A DNA stretch of 42,358 nt from Bifidobacterium olomucense (GTDB lineage: Bacteria > Actinomycetota > Actinomycetes > Actinomycetales > Bifidobacteriaceae), in NCBI RefSeq assembly GCF_012932375.1, contig NZ_JAAIIG010000014.1, positions 1-42,358 on the forward strand, written 5' to 3'. The notes beneath the pieces were generated by a model. It did no database searches and had not been told where the DNA came from. It saw only the letters and a program-made list of their open reading frames with translations. This document shows, one piece after another, positions 1-9,018 of the stretch (positions within the stretch are counted from its first letter, which is position 1; the number at the start of each line of letters is the position of its first letter). The position numbers and the translations under genes were made by a program.

Positions 1-383
1 CAAACCACCACCACGCCGGCAAGCGACCCCGAACCATCAAGGAAGCGGAGGCCCGCCGTGCCGAGCGGCAACAGATGAATAACTTACACGCACCACGGCA
101 ATCACGCAAATCAAGGCGCGCAAAAACACGCCAAAACGTTGCAACGCCGGCGTTCTCTCGGCGTGTCGAAATTTGATGAAACCACGCCTTGACTGTCACA
201 TTACGCCCCTATCCCGCGCCGGCGAGGACCGACACCAAATATCCGACGGCGTGTCGCAACAATTCACTCCCAGTTCAACTTCGTTGTTCTTACTTGAACC
301 TGAATGCCACGAATGTATTTCGCACGACTTTCCCGCTCCGGTAAGTAACTCTGGCCATGCGAGCAACTGCACAAAATACGAAA
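1..383. other. left-edge stretch with no confident gene
   Basis: No gene can be supported here. One plus-strand frame is open from base 3 to a TGA at 174-176. Its first 25 codons have coding-like third-position G+C (IKEAEARRAERQQM is readable), so it may be the C-terminal tail of a gene lying off the left edge, but I do not recognise it and the later part looks non-coding. The stretch contains two copies of CGGCGTGTCG (159-167 region and 247-256) and one AACACGCCA (125-133), a motif that recurs in other intergenic gaps of the window. Confidence 0.4.
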
Positions 384-412
384 AGGGATCTTCCCAATTG
401 GAAAGATCCCTT
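383..412 (-). terminator. intrinsic terminator of rplK-rplA
   Basis: A 10-bp perfect stem (AAGGGATCTT at 383-392 against 403-412) closes a short loop. Read on the minus strand it is followed by TTTT. It starts about 30 bases after the rplA stop codon, so it ends the rplKA transcript. Confidence 0.9.
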
Positions 413-443
413 AACAGCTTTCAGCTTATTCAGCTAGCCTCGC

Positions 444-1136
444 TCAGGCCAGGATGCTCGGGTCAACCGGCACACCCGGGTTCATCGTGGAGGTGATGGT
501 CGCCTTAGTCAGGTAACGACCCTTCACGGTGGACGGCTTGAGACGCTTGACTTCGTCGGCCACAGCCTTGAAGTTCTCGTCCAGAGCAGCCTCATCGAAG
601 CTCAGCTTGCCGATCAGGAAGCTCAGGTTGCCGTTCTTGTCGACACGGAACTCGATCTTGCCACCCTTGATGTCCTTGACAGCCTTGGTGACATCCATGG
701 TCACGGTGCCGGTCTTCGGGTTCGGCATCAGGCCACGCGGGCCGAGCACACGACCCAGACGGCCGACCTTGCCCATCATGTCCGGAGTGGCGACCACGGC
801 GTCGAAGTCGAGGAAGCCACCCTGAACCTTGGCGATCAGGTCGTCATCACCGACGATATCGGCGCCGGCCTCGGTAGCTTCGGTGGCCTTCGGGCCACGA
901 GCGAACACGAGGACCTTGGCGGTCTTACCAGTGCCGTGAGGCAGGTTGACGGTGCCACGCACGAGCTGGTCAGCCTTGCGCGGGTCAACGTTCAGACGGA
1001 ACACAGCTTCGACGGTCTGGTCGAAGTTGTAGGAGGGCATGCTCTTCAGGAGAGCGATGGCCTCGTTGGCGGTGTAAAGGTTGTTGCGATCGACGCGCTC
1101 AGCGGCTTCGCGGTACTTCTTGGAACGCTTTACCAT
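444..1136 (-). CDS. rplA: 50S ribosomal protein L1
   Basis: Large-subunit protein L1 binds 23S rRNA at the L1 stalk and helps move deacylated tRNA out of the E site; in several bacteria it also represses its own mRNA. The 230-residue product has the usual length. The family core [16 protein letters not shown] sits near residues 131-146, and the N-terminus [13 protein letters not shown] is typical of actinobacterial L1. An AAGGAG ribosome binding site lies 8 bases before the ATG. It follows rplK by 15 bases, so the two form one transcript that ends at the hairpin at 383-412. Identification is secure. Confidence 0.98.
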   Translation of the reverse strand: MVKRSKKYREAAERVDRNNLYTANEAIALLKSMPSYNFDQTVEAVFRLNVDPRKADQLVRGTVNLPHGTGKTAKVLVFARGPKATEATEAGADIVGDDDLIAKVQGGFLDFDAVVATPDMMGKVGRLGRVLGPRGLMPNPKTGTVTMDVTKAVKDIKGGKIEFRVDKNGNLSFLIGKLSFDEAALDENFKAVADEVKRLKPSTVKGRYLTKATITSTMNPGVPVDPSILA

Positions 1137-1151
1137 CTGTCTATCTCCTTA

Positions 1152-1583
1152 TCAGTCCGTAACCGTGATGCCCATCGAGCGAGCGGTGCCCTCGATGATC
1201 TTCATGCCGGCCTCGATGTCGCGAGCAGACAGATCTTCCATCTTGGTCTCAGCGATTTCGCGAACCTGCGCCTTGGTGACCGAGCCGACCTTGTGGGTCA
1301 GCGGGTTCTCGGTGCCCTTCTCGATGCCAGCGGCCTTCTTCAGCAGGGCTGCTGCCGGCGGGGTCTTGAGAACGAAGGTGAAGGAGCGATCCTCGTAAAC
1401 GGTGATCTCGACAGGGATGACCTGACCCATCTTGTCCTGCGTCTGGGCATTGTAAGCCTTGCAGAAGTCCATGATGTTCACGCCATGGGAGCCGAGGGCC
1501 GGACCCAGCGGCGGGGCCGGGTTGGCCTTGCCTGCCTGAATCTGCAGCTTGATCAGCGCTGAGACTTTCTTCTTGGGAGCCAT
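1152..1583 (-). CDS. rplK: 50S ribosomal protein L11
   Basis: L11 forms the GTPase-associated centre with L10 and 23S rRNA; it is needed for stringent-response sensing and is the target site of thiopeptide antibiotics. The 143-residue protein has normal length, with the N-terminal domain signature [19 protein letters not shown] at about residues 13-31 and the rRNA-binding C-terminal domain ending in ARSMGITV. It is the first gene of rplK-rplA. The usual upstream neighbours secE-nusG are not in the window: the next gene upstream is an ABC exporter with its own terminator, so rplKA must start from a promoter in the 306-base gap 1584-1889. Confidence 0.98.
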   Translation of the reverse strand: MAPKKKVSALIKLQIQAGKANPAPPLGPALGSHGVNIMDFCKAYNAQTQDKMGQVIPVEITVYEDRSFTFVLKTPPAAALLKKAAGIEKGTENPLTHKVGSVTKAQVREIAETKMEDLSARDIEAGMKIIEGTARSMGITVTD

Positions 1584-1889
1584 AATATGGTTCTTCTTTC
1601 TATAACGCGGTTCAAATGGTCGCCACCAGTAACCTCTTGCCTACGCATATGCGGTCTTGACTCGTTATTTATCCGCACATATGTAAGGGTTCGAAGCCAC
1701 GAGTGGTCTCCTCCCGCAACTTATATTGCTGTGCTGTGCTAGCGGGTCTTCCCTCCAGACACAAGCTTTCCTATTATGCGAAGATGAGTGGACAACGTCT
1801 ACCCACGAAGAGGGCAAAGGCCCTCCCCTGCAAATTCGATTGGCTGAGGAGGGCCTCAAATGTTCCTGGGATAAGGACAAGCCAAGCAA
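1584..1889. other. rplKA leader and promoter region, non-coding
   Basis: This 306-base gap holds no gene. The right end is the exporter terminator (1818-1856). The rest must contain the rplKA promoter and leader. A minus-strand TATAAG (1720-1725) is a possible -10 box but has no convincing -35, and I could not define an L1-binding leader structure by eye. Confidence 0.5.
1818..1856 (-). terminator. terminator of the MarR/ABC exporter operon
   Basis: AGGCCCTCC (1818-1826) pairs perfectly with GGAGGGCCT (1848-1856) around a 21-base loop. On the minus strand the stem is followed by a short TTT. It lies 33 bases past the exporter stop codon and separates this operon from rplKA. Confidence 0.75.
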
Positions 1890-3905
1890 TTATTCCAGTT
1901 CCACCGCGCCTGTGTATAGCTGGTAGTACTCACCCTTCTGCGCGATCAGCTCGTCATGCGAACCGCGTTCGATGATGTTGCCGTGGTCGAGCACCATGAT
2001 CACATCGGAGTTGCGCACGGTGGACAGGCGGTGCGCGATCACGAAGACCGTACGGCCCTTCATCAGCGCGTCCATGCCGGCTTGCACCACTTCCTCGGTG
2101 CGAGTGTCGATCGAGGAAGTCGCCTCATCGAGAATCAGGGCCGGGGAATCGGCCACTGCGGCGCGCGCGATGGAGATCAACTGACGCTGGCCTTGGGACA
2201 GGCCCGAGCCGTCGCCTTCGAGCACGGTCTGATAGCCCTGCGGCAGCATGCGAATGAAGCCGTCCGCGTTCACCAGTTTTGCCGCCTCGATGCATTCCTC
2301 GTCAGTGGCGTTGAGGCGTCCGTAGCGAATGTTGTCCATCACGGTGCCGGTGAACAGGTTCACGTCCTGCAGCACGATACCGAGCGAACGGCGCAGATCG
2401 GGCTTGCGAATGTTCTTCACATCAATGCCGTCGTAGAGGATCTGGCCTTCCTGAATGTCGTAGAAGCGATTGATCAGGTTGGTCACCGTGGTCTTGCCGG
2501 CACCCGTGGCACCGACGAGCGCCATCTTCTGGCCGGGCTTGGCGAACCATGTGATATCGTGCAGTACAGGCTTGTCCGGATTGTAGCCGAACGTCACGTT
2601 GGTGAAGCGTACATCGCCCTGCAGCAGCGTCAGACGACCGTCCGGCGAGGTAATCGCCTGTTCCTTGGCCTTCAATGCCACTTCGCGGGCGGCACCATGC
2701 AGTTTTTCCGCGGCCTTCAACGAACGCGTACCGTCGTCGCCTTCCTCACGCTTCCATGCCCAGTGGCCGGTCTCATGATCGACTTCGCGCATCGTGCGAC
2801 CATCTTCGCCAAGTTCCACGTTGACCAAAGTCACCGTGCCGTTATCGGACTCGACGGCCTCATCCATCAGCGCGAAGATACGGGAAGCTCCAGCGAGCGC
2901 CATCATCACCATGTTGAGCTGCATGGACACCTGACCGAGAGGGTTGATGAACGAGCGGGACAGGGTCAGCAGGGAGATCAGCGTACCGAGGGTCAGCGGA
3001 CCGAAGCCGTTCAATCCCACGTTGCCCACGCCGGCGAGCGCCATAGCACCGCCTACGATGGCGAGCAGGATGTAGAGAATGTAACCCATGTTGCCCACCA
3101 CTGGCATGGTGACGTTGCCCCAGGTGTTGGCTTCGGCGGAAGCCGCGAACAGTTCCTCGTTCTTCTCGTCGAAGATCTTCTGCGTGGCGTCTTCATGGTT
3201 GAAGACCTTGATGACCTTCTGACCGTTCACGGATTCTTCCACGAACGCGTTCACGTCGCCCAGCCACTGCTGCTGCTTGACAAAGAAGCGACCCGCGCGA
3301 CCGACAATCGCCTTGACCACGAAGAACAGGCCCACGGTGAACAACAGCACGAACACGGTGATTGGGATGGAGAGCCACAGCATGGAGATCACTGCCGCGA
3401 TGGCGGAGATGGCGGAGGCGAACATCTGCGGGAAGGACTGGGAGATGGCTTGGCGCAGCGTGTCCGTATCGTTGGTGTAGCGGCTCATGATGTCGCCGTG
3501 TTCGTTGGTGTCGAAGTATCGGATCGGCAGATGCTGCTGGTGGGCGAACATGTCGTCACGAATCTTCTTCAGCGTGCCCTGCTCGACGGTGACGATCAAC
3601 CATTGCCACAGCCAGCTGGCCACGATACCGGCCACATACAGGCAACCCATCAGAGTAATCGCTTGCAGCAGCGGACCCCAGTCCGGATTCTTGGCTCCGA
3701 CCAACGGCAGAATGTAGGTATCAATCAGCGATTGGAGGAACAGTGCGGAGCCGGCTTGGGCGGCGGCACCGACGAGAATGCACACCACGATGGCCACCAC
3801 GCGCCACTTGTATTGCATGATGTAGCCGAAGATGCGCTTGGTGGTGCCGGGGGCCGGCTTGCCCATGGCGGGCTTGCGGTTCTTGAAGCTTTGCTTGTCG
3901 CTCAT
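1890..3905 (-). CDS. heterodimeric ABC exporter, canonical-site subunit
   Basis: Half of a type IV (ABCB-like) exporter: a membrane domain with about six helices (residues ~30-345) fused to a nucleotide-binding domain (~430-665). Walker A GATGAGKT is at 465-472, Walker B ends LILDE with catalytic Glu594, and the switch His625 is in VIAHR. The signature is LSQGQ (569-573) instead of LSGGQ. A charged linker of about 80 residues (350-430) separates membrane and ATPase domains, longer than usual. The start codon overlaps the stop of the partner gene by ATGA (3902-3905), so the two are translationally coupled. The substrate is unknown; drug or peptide export is the usual role of this class and fits control by a MarR protein. 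Confidence 0.93.
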   Translation of the reverse strand: MSDKQSFKNRKPAMGKPAPGTTKRIFGYIMQYKWRVVAIVVCILVGAAAQAGSALFLQSLIDTYILPLVGAKNPDWGPLLQAITLMGCLYVAGIVASWLWQWLIVTVEQGTLKKIRDDMFAHQQHLPIRYFDTNEHGDIMSRYTNDTDTLRQAISQSFPQMFASAISAIAAVISMLWLSIPITVFVLLFTVGLFFVVKAIVGRAGRFFVKQQQWLGDVNAFVEESVNGQKVIKVFNHEDATQKIFDEKNEELFAASAEANTWGNVTMPVVGNMGYILYILLAIVGGAMALAGVGNVGLNGFGPLTLGTLISLLTLSRSFINPLGQVSMQLNMVMMALAGASRIFALMDEAVESDNGTVTLVNVELGEDGRTMREVDHETGHWAWKREEGDDGTRSLKAAEKLHGAAREVALKAKEQAITSPDGRLTLLQGDVRFTNVTFGYNPDKPVLHDITWFAKPGQKMALVGATGAGKTTVTNLINRFYDIQEGQILYDGIDVKNIRKPDLRRSLGIVLQDVNLFTGTVMDNIRYGRLNATDEECIEAAKLVNADGFIRMLPQGYQTVLEGDGSGLSQGQRQLISIARAAVADSPALILDEATSSIDTRTEEVVQAGMDALMKGRTVFVIAHRLSTVRNSDVIMVLDHGNIIERGSHDELIAQKGEYYQLYTGAVELE

Positions 3906-5851
3906 CGTGCCTCTCCTTCCTCTGCTGCGTTCTTCATGCGTTCGGCTTCTTCGGCCGCGGCCTGCTCAAGTTCGGCCTGGCCCGCGGCAGTGTTCTTGGT
4001 CTGCGATTCGTAAATGGAACGGTATTCGTCACAGGTCTTGAGCAGTTCGTCATGCGTGCCGCGGGCCATGATGCGGCCTTCGTCCATGACCAGAATCATG
4101 TCGGATTCCTGCACCGAGGCCACACGCTGGGCGATGATGATCTTGGTGGTGTCCGGAATCTCATGGTGGAAGGCTTCGCGAATCAGCTTGTCGGTTTTGG
4201 TGTCGACCGCGGACGTGGAGTCATCCAAGATCAGGATCTTCGGCTTCTTGAGCAGCGCGCGGGCGATGCACAGACGCTGGCGCTGACCACCGGAGACATT
4301 GGTGCCGCCTTGTTCGATGTAGGTGTCGTACTTATCCGGGAATTCCTGAATGAAGCCGTCCGCCTGGGCGAGCTGACATGCGTGGCGAATCTCCTCGTCG
4401 GTGGCGTCCGGATTGCCCCAGCGCAGGTTCTCGGCGATGGTGCCGGAGAACAGCACGTTCTTCTGCAGCACCATGGCCACCTGATCGCGCAGGACTTCGA
4501 GATCATAATCGCGTACATCACGCCCACCGACCTTGAGCGAGCCGGCGGAGACATCGTAAAGTCTGGGGACCAGCTGCACCAGCGAGGACTTTGCCGAACC
4601 AGTGCCGCCGACGATGCCTACCGTGGCGCCTGAAGGAATGGTCAGGTTGATGTCGTCAAGCACCGGCTTTTCGGAACTATCGGAGTAGCGGAAGGTGACG
4701 TCATCGAATTCGATGGAACCGTCGGCCACGGTCTTAATCGGGTTCTCCGGGTCCACCACCGTGCTCTTTTCCTGCAGCACCTGGCAGATACGCTCGGCGG
4801 AGGCCTGGGAGATGATGAACATGACGAAGATCATCGACAGCATCATCATGGCCATCAGAATCTGCATGGCGTAGGTCACCAGTGCCGTCAGATCACCGGT
4901 GGTAAGTCCCAGTGCGGCGTTGTTGCCGGATGCCACGATCTGCTGGGCGCCCATCCAGGAGATCAGGATCATCGAGGCGTAGATGCAGAACATCATGATC
5001 GGACTATTGAAGCTCATGATGCGCTCGGCCAGCGTGAAGTCCTTGAAGATGCGCTTGGAGATGCGGTCGAACTTGTGGATTTCGAAGGATTCGCGGTTGT
5101 AGGACTTCACCACGCGGATGCCCTGCAGGTTCTCATCCACCACGTTGTTCAACGCGTCGTAGGTGTGGAACACACGCTCGAATACCGGATGCACCAGTAC
5201 CGCGAGTCCGCATAGGCCAATGGCCAGAATCGGAATGCAGGCGAGGAACACCATGGAGATCGACGGGCTGATGCGGAAGGAGAAGATCCAGGCCACGATC
5301 ACCATGATCGGGGCGCGTACGCCCATGCGCACCATCATGCCGTAGGCCATCTGCAGGTTGGTCACGTCAGTGGTCAGACGGGTGATGATGGAACCGGTGG
5401 AGAACCGGTCGATGTTGGTGAAGCTGAAGCGTTGCACCTGCTCGAACTGGTCGCGGCGCAGGTTCTTGGCGAAGCCGGCCGCGGCGATGGCCGCATACTT
5501 TCCGGCCAGGAATCCGCAAGCCAGGGAGACGAGGGAGCAGACCAAGAGAATCAGGCCGAATTTGATGATGGCCGGCATGCTGCCGCCGGTGATGCCCTGA
5601 TCGATCAAGGTGGCCATCACCGTGGGGATCACGATTTCCAGAATGGCTTCGATGAACACGAACAGCGGAGCCAGCAGGCTTTCCTTGGTGTATTCGCGCA
5701 TCGATCCGGTCAGTGTGCGGATGATGTGCTTGGGGCGCTCCGGCTCGACGGCTTTGCGCGAGCGTTCGATGGCCGCCTCGGTGGCGGCTGCGCTGTCTTC
5801 CGCCGTCACATTGCCGGCTGCGGCATTGCGTTCGGGTGCGGTATCGCTCAT
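3902..5851 (-). CDS. heterodimeric ABC exporter, degenerate-site subunit
   Basis: Partner half-transporter of 649 residues. The membrane domain spans about residues 55-350 and the ATPase domain about 378-625. Walker A GGTGSAKS is at 415-422 and the signature VSGGQ (519-523) is intact, but Walker B ends LILDD, so Asp544 replaces the catalytic Glu, and the switch residue is Gln575 (IIAQR) instead of His. With the LSQGQ signature of the other subunit this gives one dead and one active ATP site, the known layout of asymmetric exporters such as TM287/288 and BmrCD. It overlaps the MarR gene upstream and the partner downstream by ATGA. An Ala/Glu-rich N-terminal tail of about 40 residues precedes the first helix. 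Confidence 0.93.
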   Translation of the reverse strand: MSDTAPERNAAAGNVTAEDSAAATEAAIERSRKAVEPERPKHIIRTLTGSMREYTKESLLAPLFVFIEAILEIVIPTVMATLIDQGITGGSMPAIIKFGLILLVCSLVSLACGFLAGKYAAIAAAGFAKNLRRDQFEQVQRFSFTNIDRFSTGSIITRLTTDVTNLQMAYGMMVRMGVRAPIMVIVAWIFSFRISPSISMVFLACIPILAIGLCGLAVLVHPVFERVFHTYDALNNVVDENLQGIRVVKSYNRESFEIHKFDRISKRIFKDFTLAERIMSFNSPIMMFCIYASMILISWMGAQQIVASGNNAALGLTTGDLTALVTYAMQILMAMMMLSMIFVMFIISQASAERICQVLQEKSTVVDPENPIKTVADGSIEFDDVTFRYSDSSEKPVLDDINLTIPSGATVGIVGGTGSAKSSLVQLVPRLYDVSAGSLKVGGRDVRDYDLEVLRDQVAMVLQKNVLFSGTIAENLRWGNPDATDEEIRHACQLAQADGFIQEFPDKYDTYIEQGGTNVSGGQRQRLCIARALLKKPKILILDDSTSAVDTKTDKLIREAFHHEIPDTTKIIIAQRVASVQESDMILVMDEGRIMARGTHDELLKTCDEYRSIYESQTKNTAAGQAELEQAAAEEAERMKNAAEEGEAR

Positions 5852-6321
5852 TTATTCTCCTCCTTCATATCGCGTTCGTATTCTCGTTGTGCGGCATCGA
5901 TGTTCGCTCGCATGCGTTTGACGCAATCATGCAAAGCTGTTTGCTCTTCCGCGGACAGCCCTTCGACCAGCAAACGTTCCACACGATCGCCGTTGGCCTT
6001 GAGGTCGGCCACGATGGAATCGGCTTTGCTGGTGAGCACGATGCGTTTGAGTCTGGCATCATGGGCCACCGGCTCGCGCACGATCAGGCCTTTCTTTTCC
6101 ATCAACGTCAATACGCGGGACGCCGTGGAGCGGGTGATGCAGAATTTCCGCTCGATGGTGTGCTGGTAGATGTCCCGTCCACGATTGCGTGCCAGGAAGA
6201 TGATGATATGGGCGTTGCCACCGGTCGCGATGCGTGCGGATTCCGGCATGCTTTCACCCAAATATCGGTCCACGGCTTTGCTCAGTGAGCGCATTTCGAT
6301 GCTGAGGGCATGATGATCCAT
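5848..6321 (-). CDS. MarR-family transcriptional regulator of the exporter operon
   Basis: A 157-residue winged-helix protein of the MarR type, normally a dimer that releases DNA on binding a small phenolic or drug ligand. The helix-turn-helix and wing lie in the middle (ITRSTASRVLTLMEKKGLIVRE, given as position about 67-88, followed by the basic wing DARLKRIVLT). I start at the ATG at 6319-6321 (MDHHALSIEMRS), preceded by GGGGGAG at 4 to 5 bases; the frame is open further upstream, but that part runs into the operator repeats and reads as non-coding. The stop overlaps the exporter start by ATGA, so regulator and pump are co-expressed and probably autorepressed through 6381-6443. Confidence 0.88.
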   Translation of the reverse strand: MDHHALSIEMRSLSKAVDRYLGESMPESARIATGGNAHIIIFLARNRGRDIYQHTIERKFCITRSTASRVLTLMEKKGLIVREPVAHDARLKRIVLTSKADSIVADLKANGDRVERLLVEGLSAEEQTALHDCVKRMRANIDAAQREYERDMKEENK

Positions 6322-6380
6322 ATCGCTCCCCCATTTCGATTGCTTATTGCTGTTTCTGTTCGACAATTGCACTGCATCTG

Positions 6381-6443
6381 CAACTGTTGTATATGCAACG
6401 AAACAGTGTAATGCGCGCCACATACAACAGTTGCACATGCAAC
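6381..6443. promoter_or_regulatory. nested inverted repeats, probable MarR operator
   Basis: Two near-palindromes, GTTGTATATGCAAC (6386-6399) and GTTGCACATGCAAC (6430-6443), lie 44 bp apart. Around them a larger inverted repeat pairs CAACTGTTGTAT (6381-6392) with ATACAACAGTTG (6422-6433). The sites lie 60-120 bases upstream of the MarR start, where the promoter must be. The symmetry and placement fit a MarR dimer operator with two sites; binding is inferred. Confidence 0.75.
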
Positions 6444-6477
6444 AATCAGCGTGTCGCACAGTGTCATACAGCACAAA

Positions 6478-6511
6478 AGGCTCCTCTCTACTGATTCATA
6501 GAAAGGAGCCT
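6478..6511 (-). terminator. terminator of GH3 gene (6527-8779)
   Basis: AGGCTCCT (6478-6485) pairs with AGGAGCCT (6504-6511), and the minus strand continues TTTTGTGC. It lies 15 bases past the GH3 stop. Confidence 0.88.
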
Positions 6512-6526
6512 AAAGCACATTCTTTT

Positions 6527-8779
6527 TTACTTATTCAACTCGGCGTAGCCGTCGAGCAGGAACTTGGTGACGTCCTTGCCGGCTTCGCCCATCAGCGTGG
6601 GCAGCGAATTGATCGGCATGGAGTTCAGGAACATGCGCATCATGGCGTTATCGGTGAGCTTGGGCAGTTCGTCCCTCTCGCCGGCCGCAACCAGATCGTC
6701 GACTACTTTGGCGCCCACCGGGTCGGCGGACCATTCGCCGAACGTGGACCATTCGGTCAGCGGCTGGGTCTTGCCGTCGCCGTCAAGCTCCACGCTCACC
6801 GTTGCGGCGATGTCGCGCGAGCTCACGCCGACTTCGATGCCGTATTCGCCGGATTCCACATGCCAGTCGTTGAACTTCTCGGACCAGTAGGCGAACGCGC
6901 GTTCGTCAAGGTCGATGGTCACGGTCGTGGATTCGCCGGCCTTCAGGAACACCTTCTTGAAGCCCTTGAGCTCGTGCACCGGGCGCGCCACGTCGGCCTT
7001 GCCGGGAGCCACGTAGACCTGCACGGTTTCGGCCGCGTCCACGGCGGAGGTGTTGGTCACGGTGACGGTCACGGATGCGGTGTCGGCACCGGCCTTGGCG
7101 GCCCGCACATCGGAAATCTCGAAAGTGGCGTAGCTCAGGCCGTAGCCGAAGGGGTAATCGACGGCCTTGCCGTAGGTGTCGTAGTAGCGGTAGCCGACGA
7201 ACACGCCTTCGCCGTAATCCACATGGCCTTCCTCGCCCGGCCAGTTGAGCATGCTCGGGTCATCGTTGATGTCCAGCGGAATGGACTGGGCGAGCTTGCC
7301 GGAGGGGCTCACCTTGCCGAAGATCACATCGGCGAGCGCCGGACCGCCGGCCTGGCCGAGCAGCCAGGATTCCAGGATGCCCTTGGCGTACCGGGCCCAC
7401 GGGTGCACGGAGACCACGGAACCGTTGGAAAGCACCACGGCCACGTTCGGGTTCACTTCGGCGACCCGCTTGAGCAGTTCGATCTGCTTGGCCGGGATGT
7501 CAAGGCTTTCGCGGTCGAAGCCCTCGGATTCCGCGGCTTCCGGAAGACCGAGGAACATGAGCACTTTGTCGGCCGTCTTGGCAGTCTCGACGGCTTCGGC
7601 TTCCAGCGCAGGGTCGGCCGGTTCGAGATCAAGTGTGAAGCCTGGGGCGAAGCTGGCTTCGATGCCGCGCTCGGCGAGGGTGTCGAGGAAGCTGGTCATC
7701 CTGGTGGGGGTGATGTGCGAGGAGCCGCCGCCCTGATAGCGCGGGGTGCGGGCGAATTCGCCGATGACTGCGATCTGCTCGCCCGCGGCAGGGTCGAGCG
7801 GCAGAAGCGACTCGTCGTTCTTGAGCAGCACCATGGATTCCACGGCGGCCTGATGGGCCACTTCGTCATGCGCGTCCACGTCGAAACGGTAGCCGTCGAT
7901 ACTCATGGCGGCGCGGGCCTTGTTGGTCAGGTCGATCATGCCCTGAGCCATACGGTCGAGTTGGGCCGGGGAGATACGGCCGTCACGGGCGGCGTAGACC
8001 ACCTGATCGTCGGTGTAGCTCGGCGGCATTTCGAGGTTCAGGCCGGCGTTCAGGGAAGCCACACGATCGTGGTCGGCGCCCCAGTCGGACATGACGATGC
8101 CCTTGAAGCCCCATTCGTCGCGCAGCACGTCGGTCAGCAGCCAGTGGTTCTGGGCGGAATGCACGCCGTTGATGCGGTTGTAGGAGCACATGATGGTCCA
8201 CGGCTGAGCGGTCTTGACGATGTGTTCGAAGGCCGGCAGGTAGATTTCACGCAGGGCGCGCTGGCTGATGCGGGCGTCCACGCGTAGACGGTCGGTTTCC
8301 TGATTGTTGGCGGCGAAATGCTTCAGGGATGTGCCTACGCCCTTGGACTGCACGCCGGCGACGATGCCGACCGCCTCATGACCGGCCAGATACGGGTCTT
8401 CGGACCAGTATTCGAAGCAGCGGCCGCCGAGCGGATTGCGCTTGATGTTGACGCCGGGGCCCAAGATCACGGCCACCTTCTCCTGAATGCATTCCTCGGC
8501 CATGGCTTCGCCGACTTTGTGGATGAGCTCCGGGTTCCATGAGCTGGAGAGCCCTGCGGCCGGAGGGAAGCAGGTGGCGGGCACAGAGTTGTCCAGATCG
8601 GTTTCGCCGGTGCTGGAGGCCAAGGACTTGCGCAGACCGTGGGGACCATCAGTGATCATGTAGCCGGGGATGCCTTTGGATTCGACGCCCTGCAGATGCC
8701 AGGCGTCGCCGCCGGAGGTAAGGGACGCTTTTTCTTCGATGGTCAGGTCCTTGACGGAAGGGTAAGTCTGTTCGCTCAT
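6527..8779 (-). CDS. GH3 beta-glucosidase
   Basis: Retaining beta-glycosidase of family GH3, cytoplasmic (no signal peptide), 750 residues. The barrel domain holds the substrate loop MITDGPHGLR (41-50), KHFAANNQE (153-161) and the nucleophile Asp232 in IVMSDWGAD. The alpha/beta sandwich with the acid/base region spans about 310-530, followed by a fibronectin-III-like domain (~565-640) and a C-terminal tail common in bifidobacterial GH3 enzymes. AGAGG lies 6 to 7 bases before the ATG. It is transcribed alone, divergently from tetR1, with a TetR-type palindrome in the gap. It should release glucose from beta-glucosides such as gluco-oligosaccharides or plant glycosides; the exact linkage cannot be read from sequence. 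Confidence 0.93.
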   Translation of the reverse strand: MSEQTYPSVKDLTIEEKASLTSGGDAWHLQGVESKGIPGYMITDGPHGLRKSLASSTGETDLDNSVPATCFPPAAGLSSSWNPELIHKVGEAMAEECIQEKVAVILGPGVNIKRNPLGGRCFEYWSEDPYLAGHEAVGIVAGVQSKGVGTSLKHFAANNQETDRLRVDARISQRALREIYLPAFEHIVKTAQPWTIMCSYNRINGVHSAQNHWLLTDVLRDEWGFKGIVMSDWGADHDRVASLNAGLNLEMPPSYTDDQVVYAARDGRISPAQLDRMAQGMIDLTNKARAAMSIDGYRFDVDAHDEVAHQAAVESMVLLKNDESLLPLDPAAGEQIAVIGEFARTPRYQGGGSSHITPTRMTSFLDTLAERGIEASFAPGFTLDLEPADPALEAEAVETAKTADKVLMFLGLPEAAESEGFDRESLDIPAKQIELLKRVAEVNPNVAVVLSNGSVVSVHPWARYAKGILESWLLGQAGGPALADVIFGKVSPSGKLAQSIPLDINDDPSMLNWPGEEGHVDYGEGVFVGYRYYDTYGKAVDYPFGYGLSYATFEISDVRAAKAGADTASVTVTVTNTSAVDAAETVQVYVAPGKADVARPVHELKGFKKVFLKAGESTTVTIDLDERAFAYWSEKFNDWHVESGEYGIEVGVSSRDIAATVSVELDGDGKTQPLTEWSTFGEWSADPVGAKVVDDLVAAGERDELPKLTDNAMMRMFLNSMPINSLPTLMGEAGKDVTKFLLDGYAELNK

Positions 8780-8929
8780 GGAAACCTCTTTCTTCGAGTA
8801 TGTACGTCAGCGACTGTGTCTGCGGTTCGGCGGCGGGAGTTGGCGATTTGAGACATCGAACGTTTTGGAGCGCCGGATTTTTCGCTCGATGAAATTCCCC
8901 CGCGAATTCCAAACCGTTTTCCCTCGACC

Positions 8930-8942
8930 AACCGATCGGTAA
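8930..8942. promoter_or_regulatory. TetR-type operator, motif A (GH3/tetR1 gap)
   Basis: ACCGATCGGT (8931-8940) is a perfect palindrome and, with flanks, reads TTACCGATCGGTT on the minus strand. It matches sites at 12136-12149 and 12923-12936. It lies between the divergent GH3 and tetR1 genes and can serve both. A weaker relative (AACCGACCGTAAG) lies at about 8997-9009, next to the tetR1 start. Confidence 0.75.
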
Positions 8943-9018
8943 GTAGACTATCAAATTCAAGACAACAACACGCCAGAATCATTTGAAAACACAACTAACC
9001 GACCGTAAGGTTGCCTTC

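Noticed and set aside
3..176. C-terminus of a transposase or other gene at the left edge
   Set aside because: Only about 25 codons look coding and no family motif is visible, so it is described as an unexplained stretch and not called a gene.
1681..1760. tRNA-like GGTTCGAAGCC stretch upstream of rplK
   Set aside because: No acceptor stem, D-arm or anticodon arm can be formed around it.
1956..4013. Long open frame antisense to the ABC exporter genes
   Set aside because: It is rich in His, Gln, Glu and Arg as expected for a mirror frame of a high-G+C gene, and the opposite strand carries complete ABC motifs.
6347..8287. 646-codon open frame antisense to the first GH3 gene
   Set aside because: Composition typical of an antisense shadow; its start lies in the MarR operator region.
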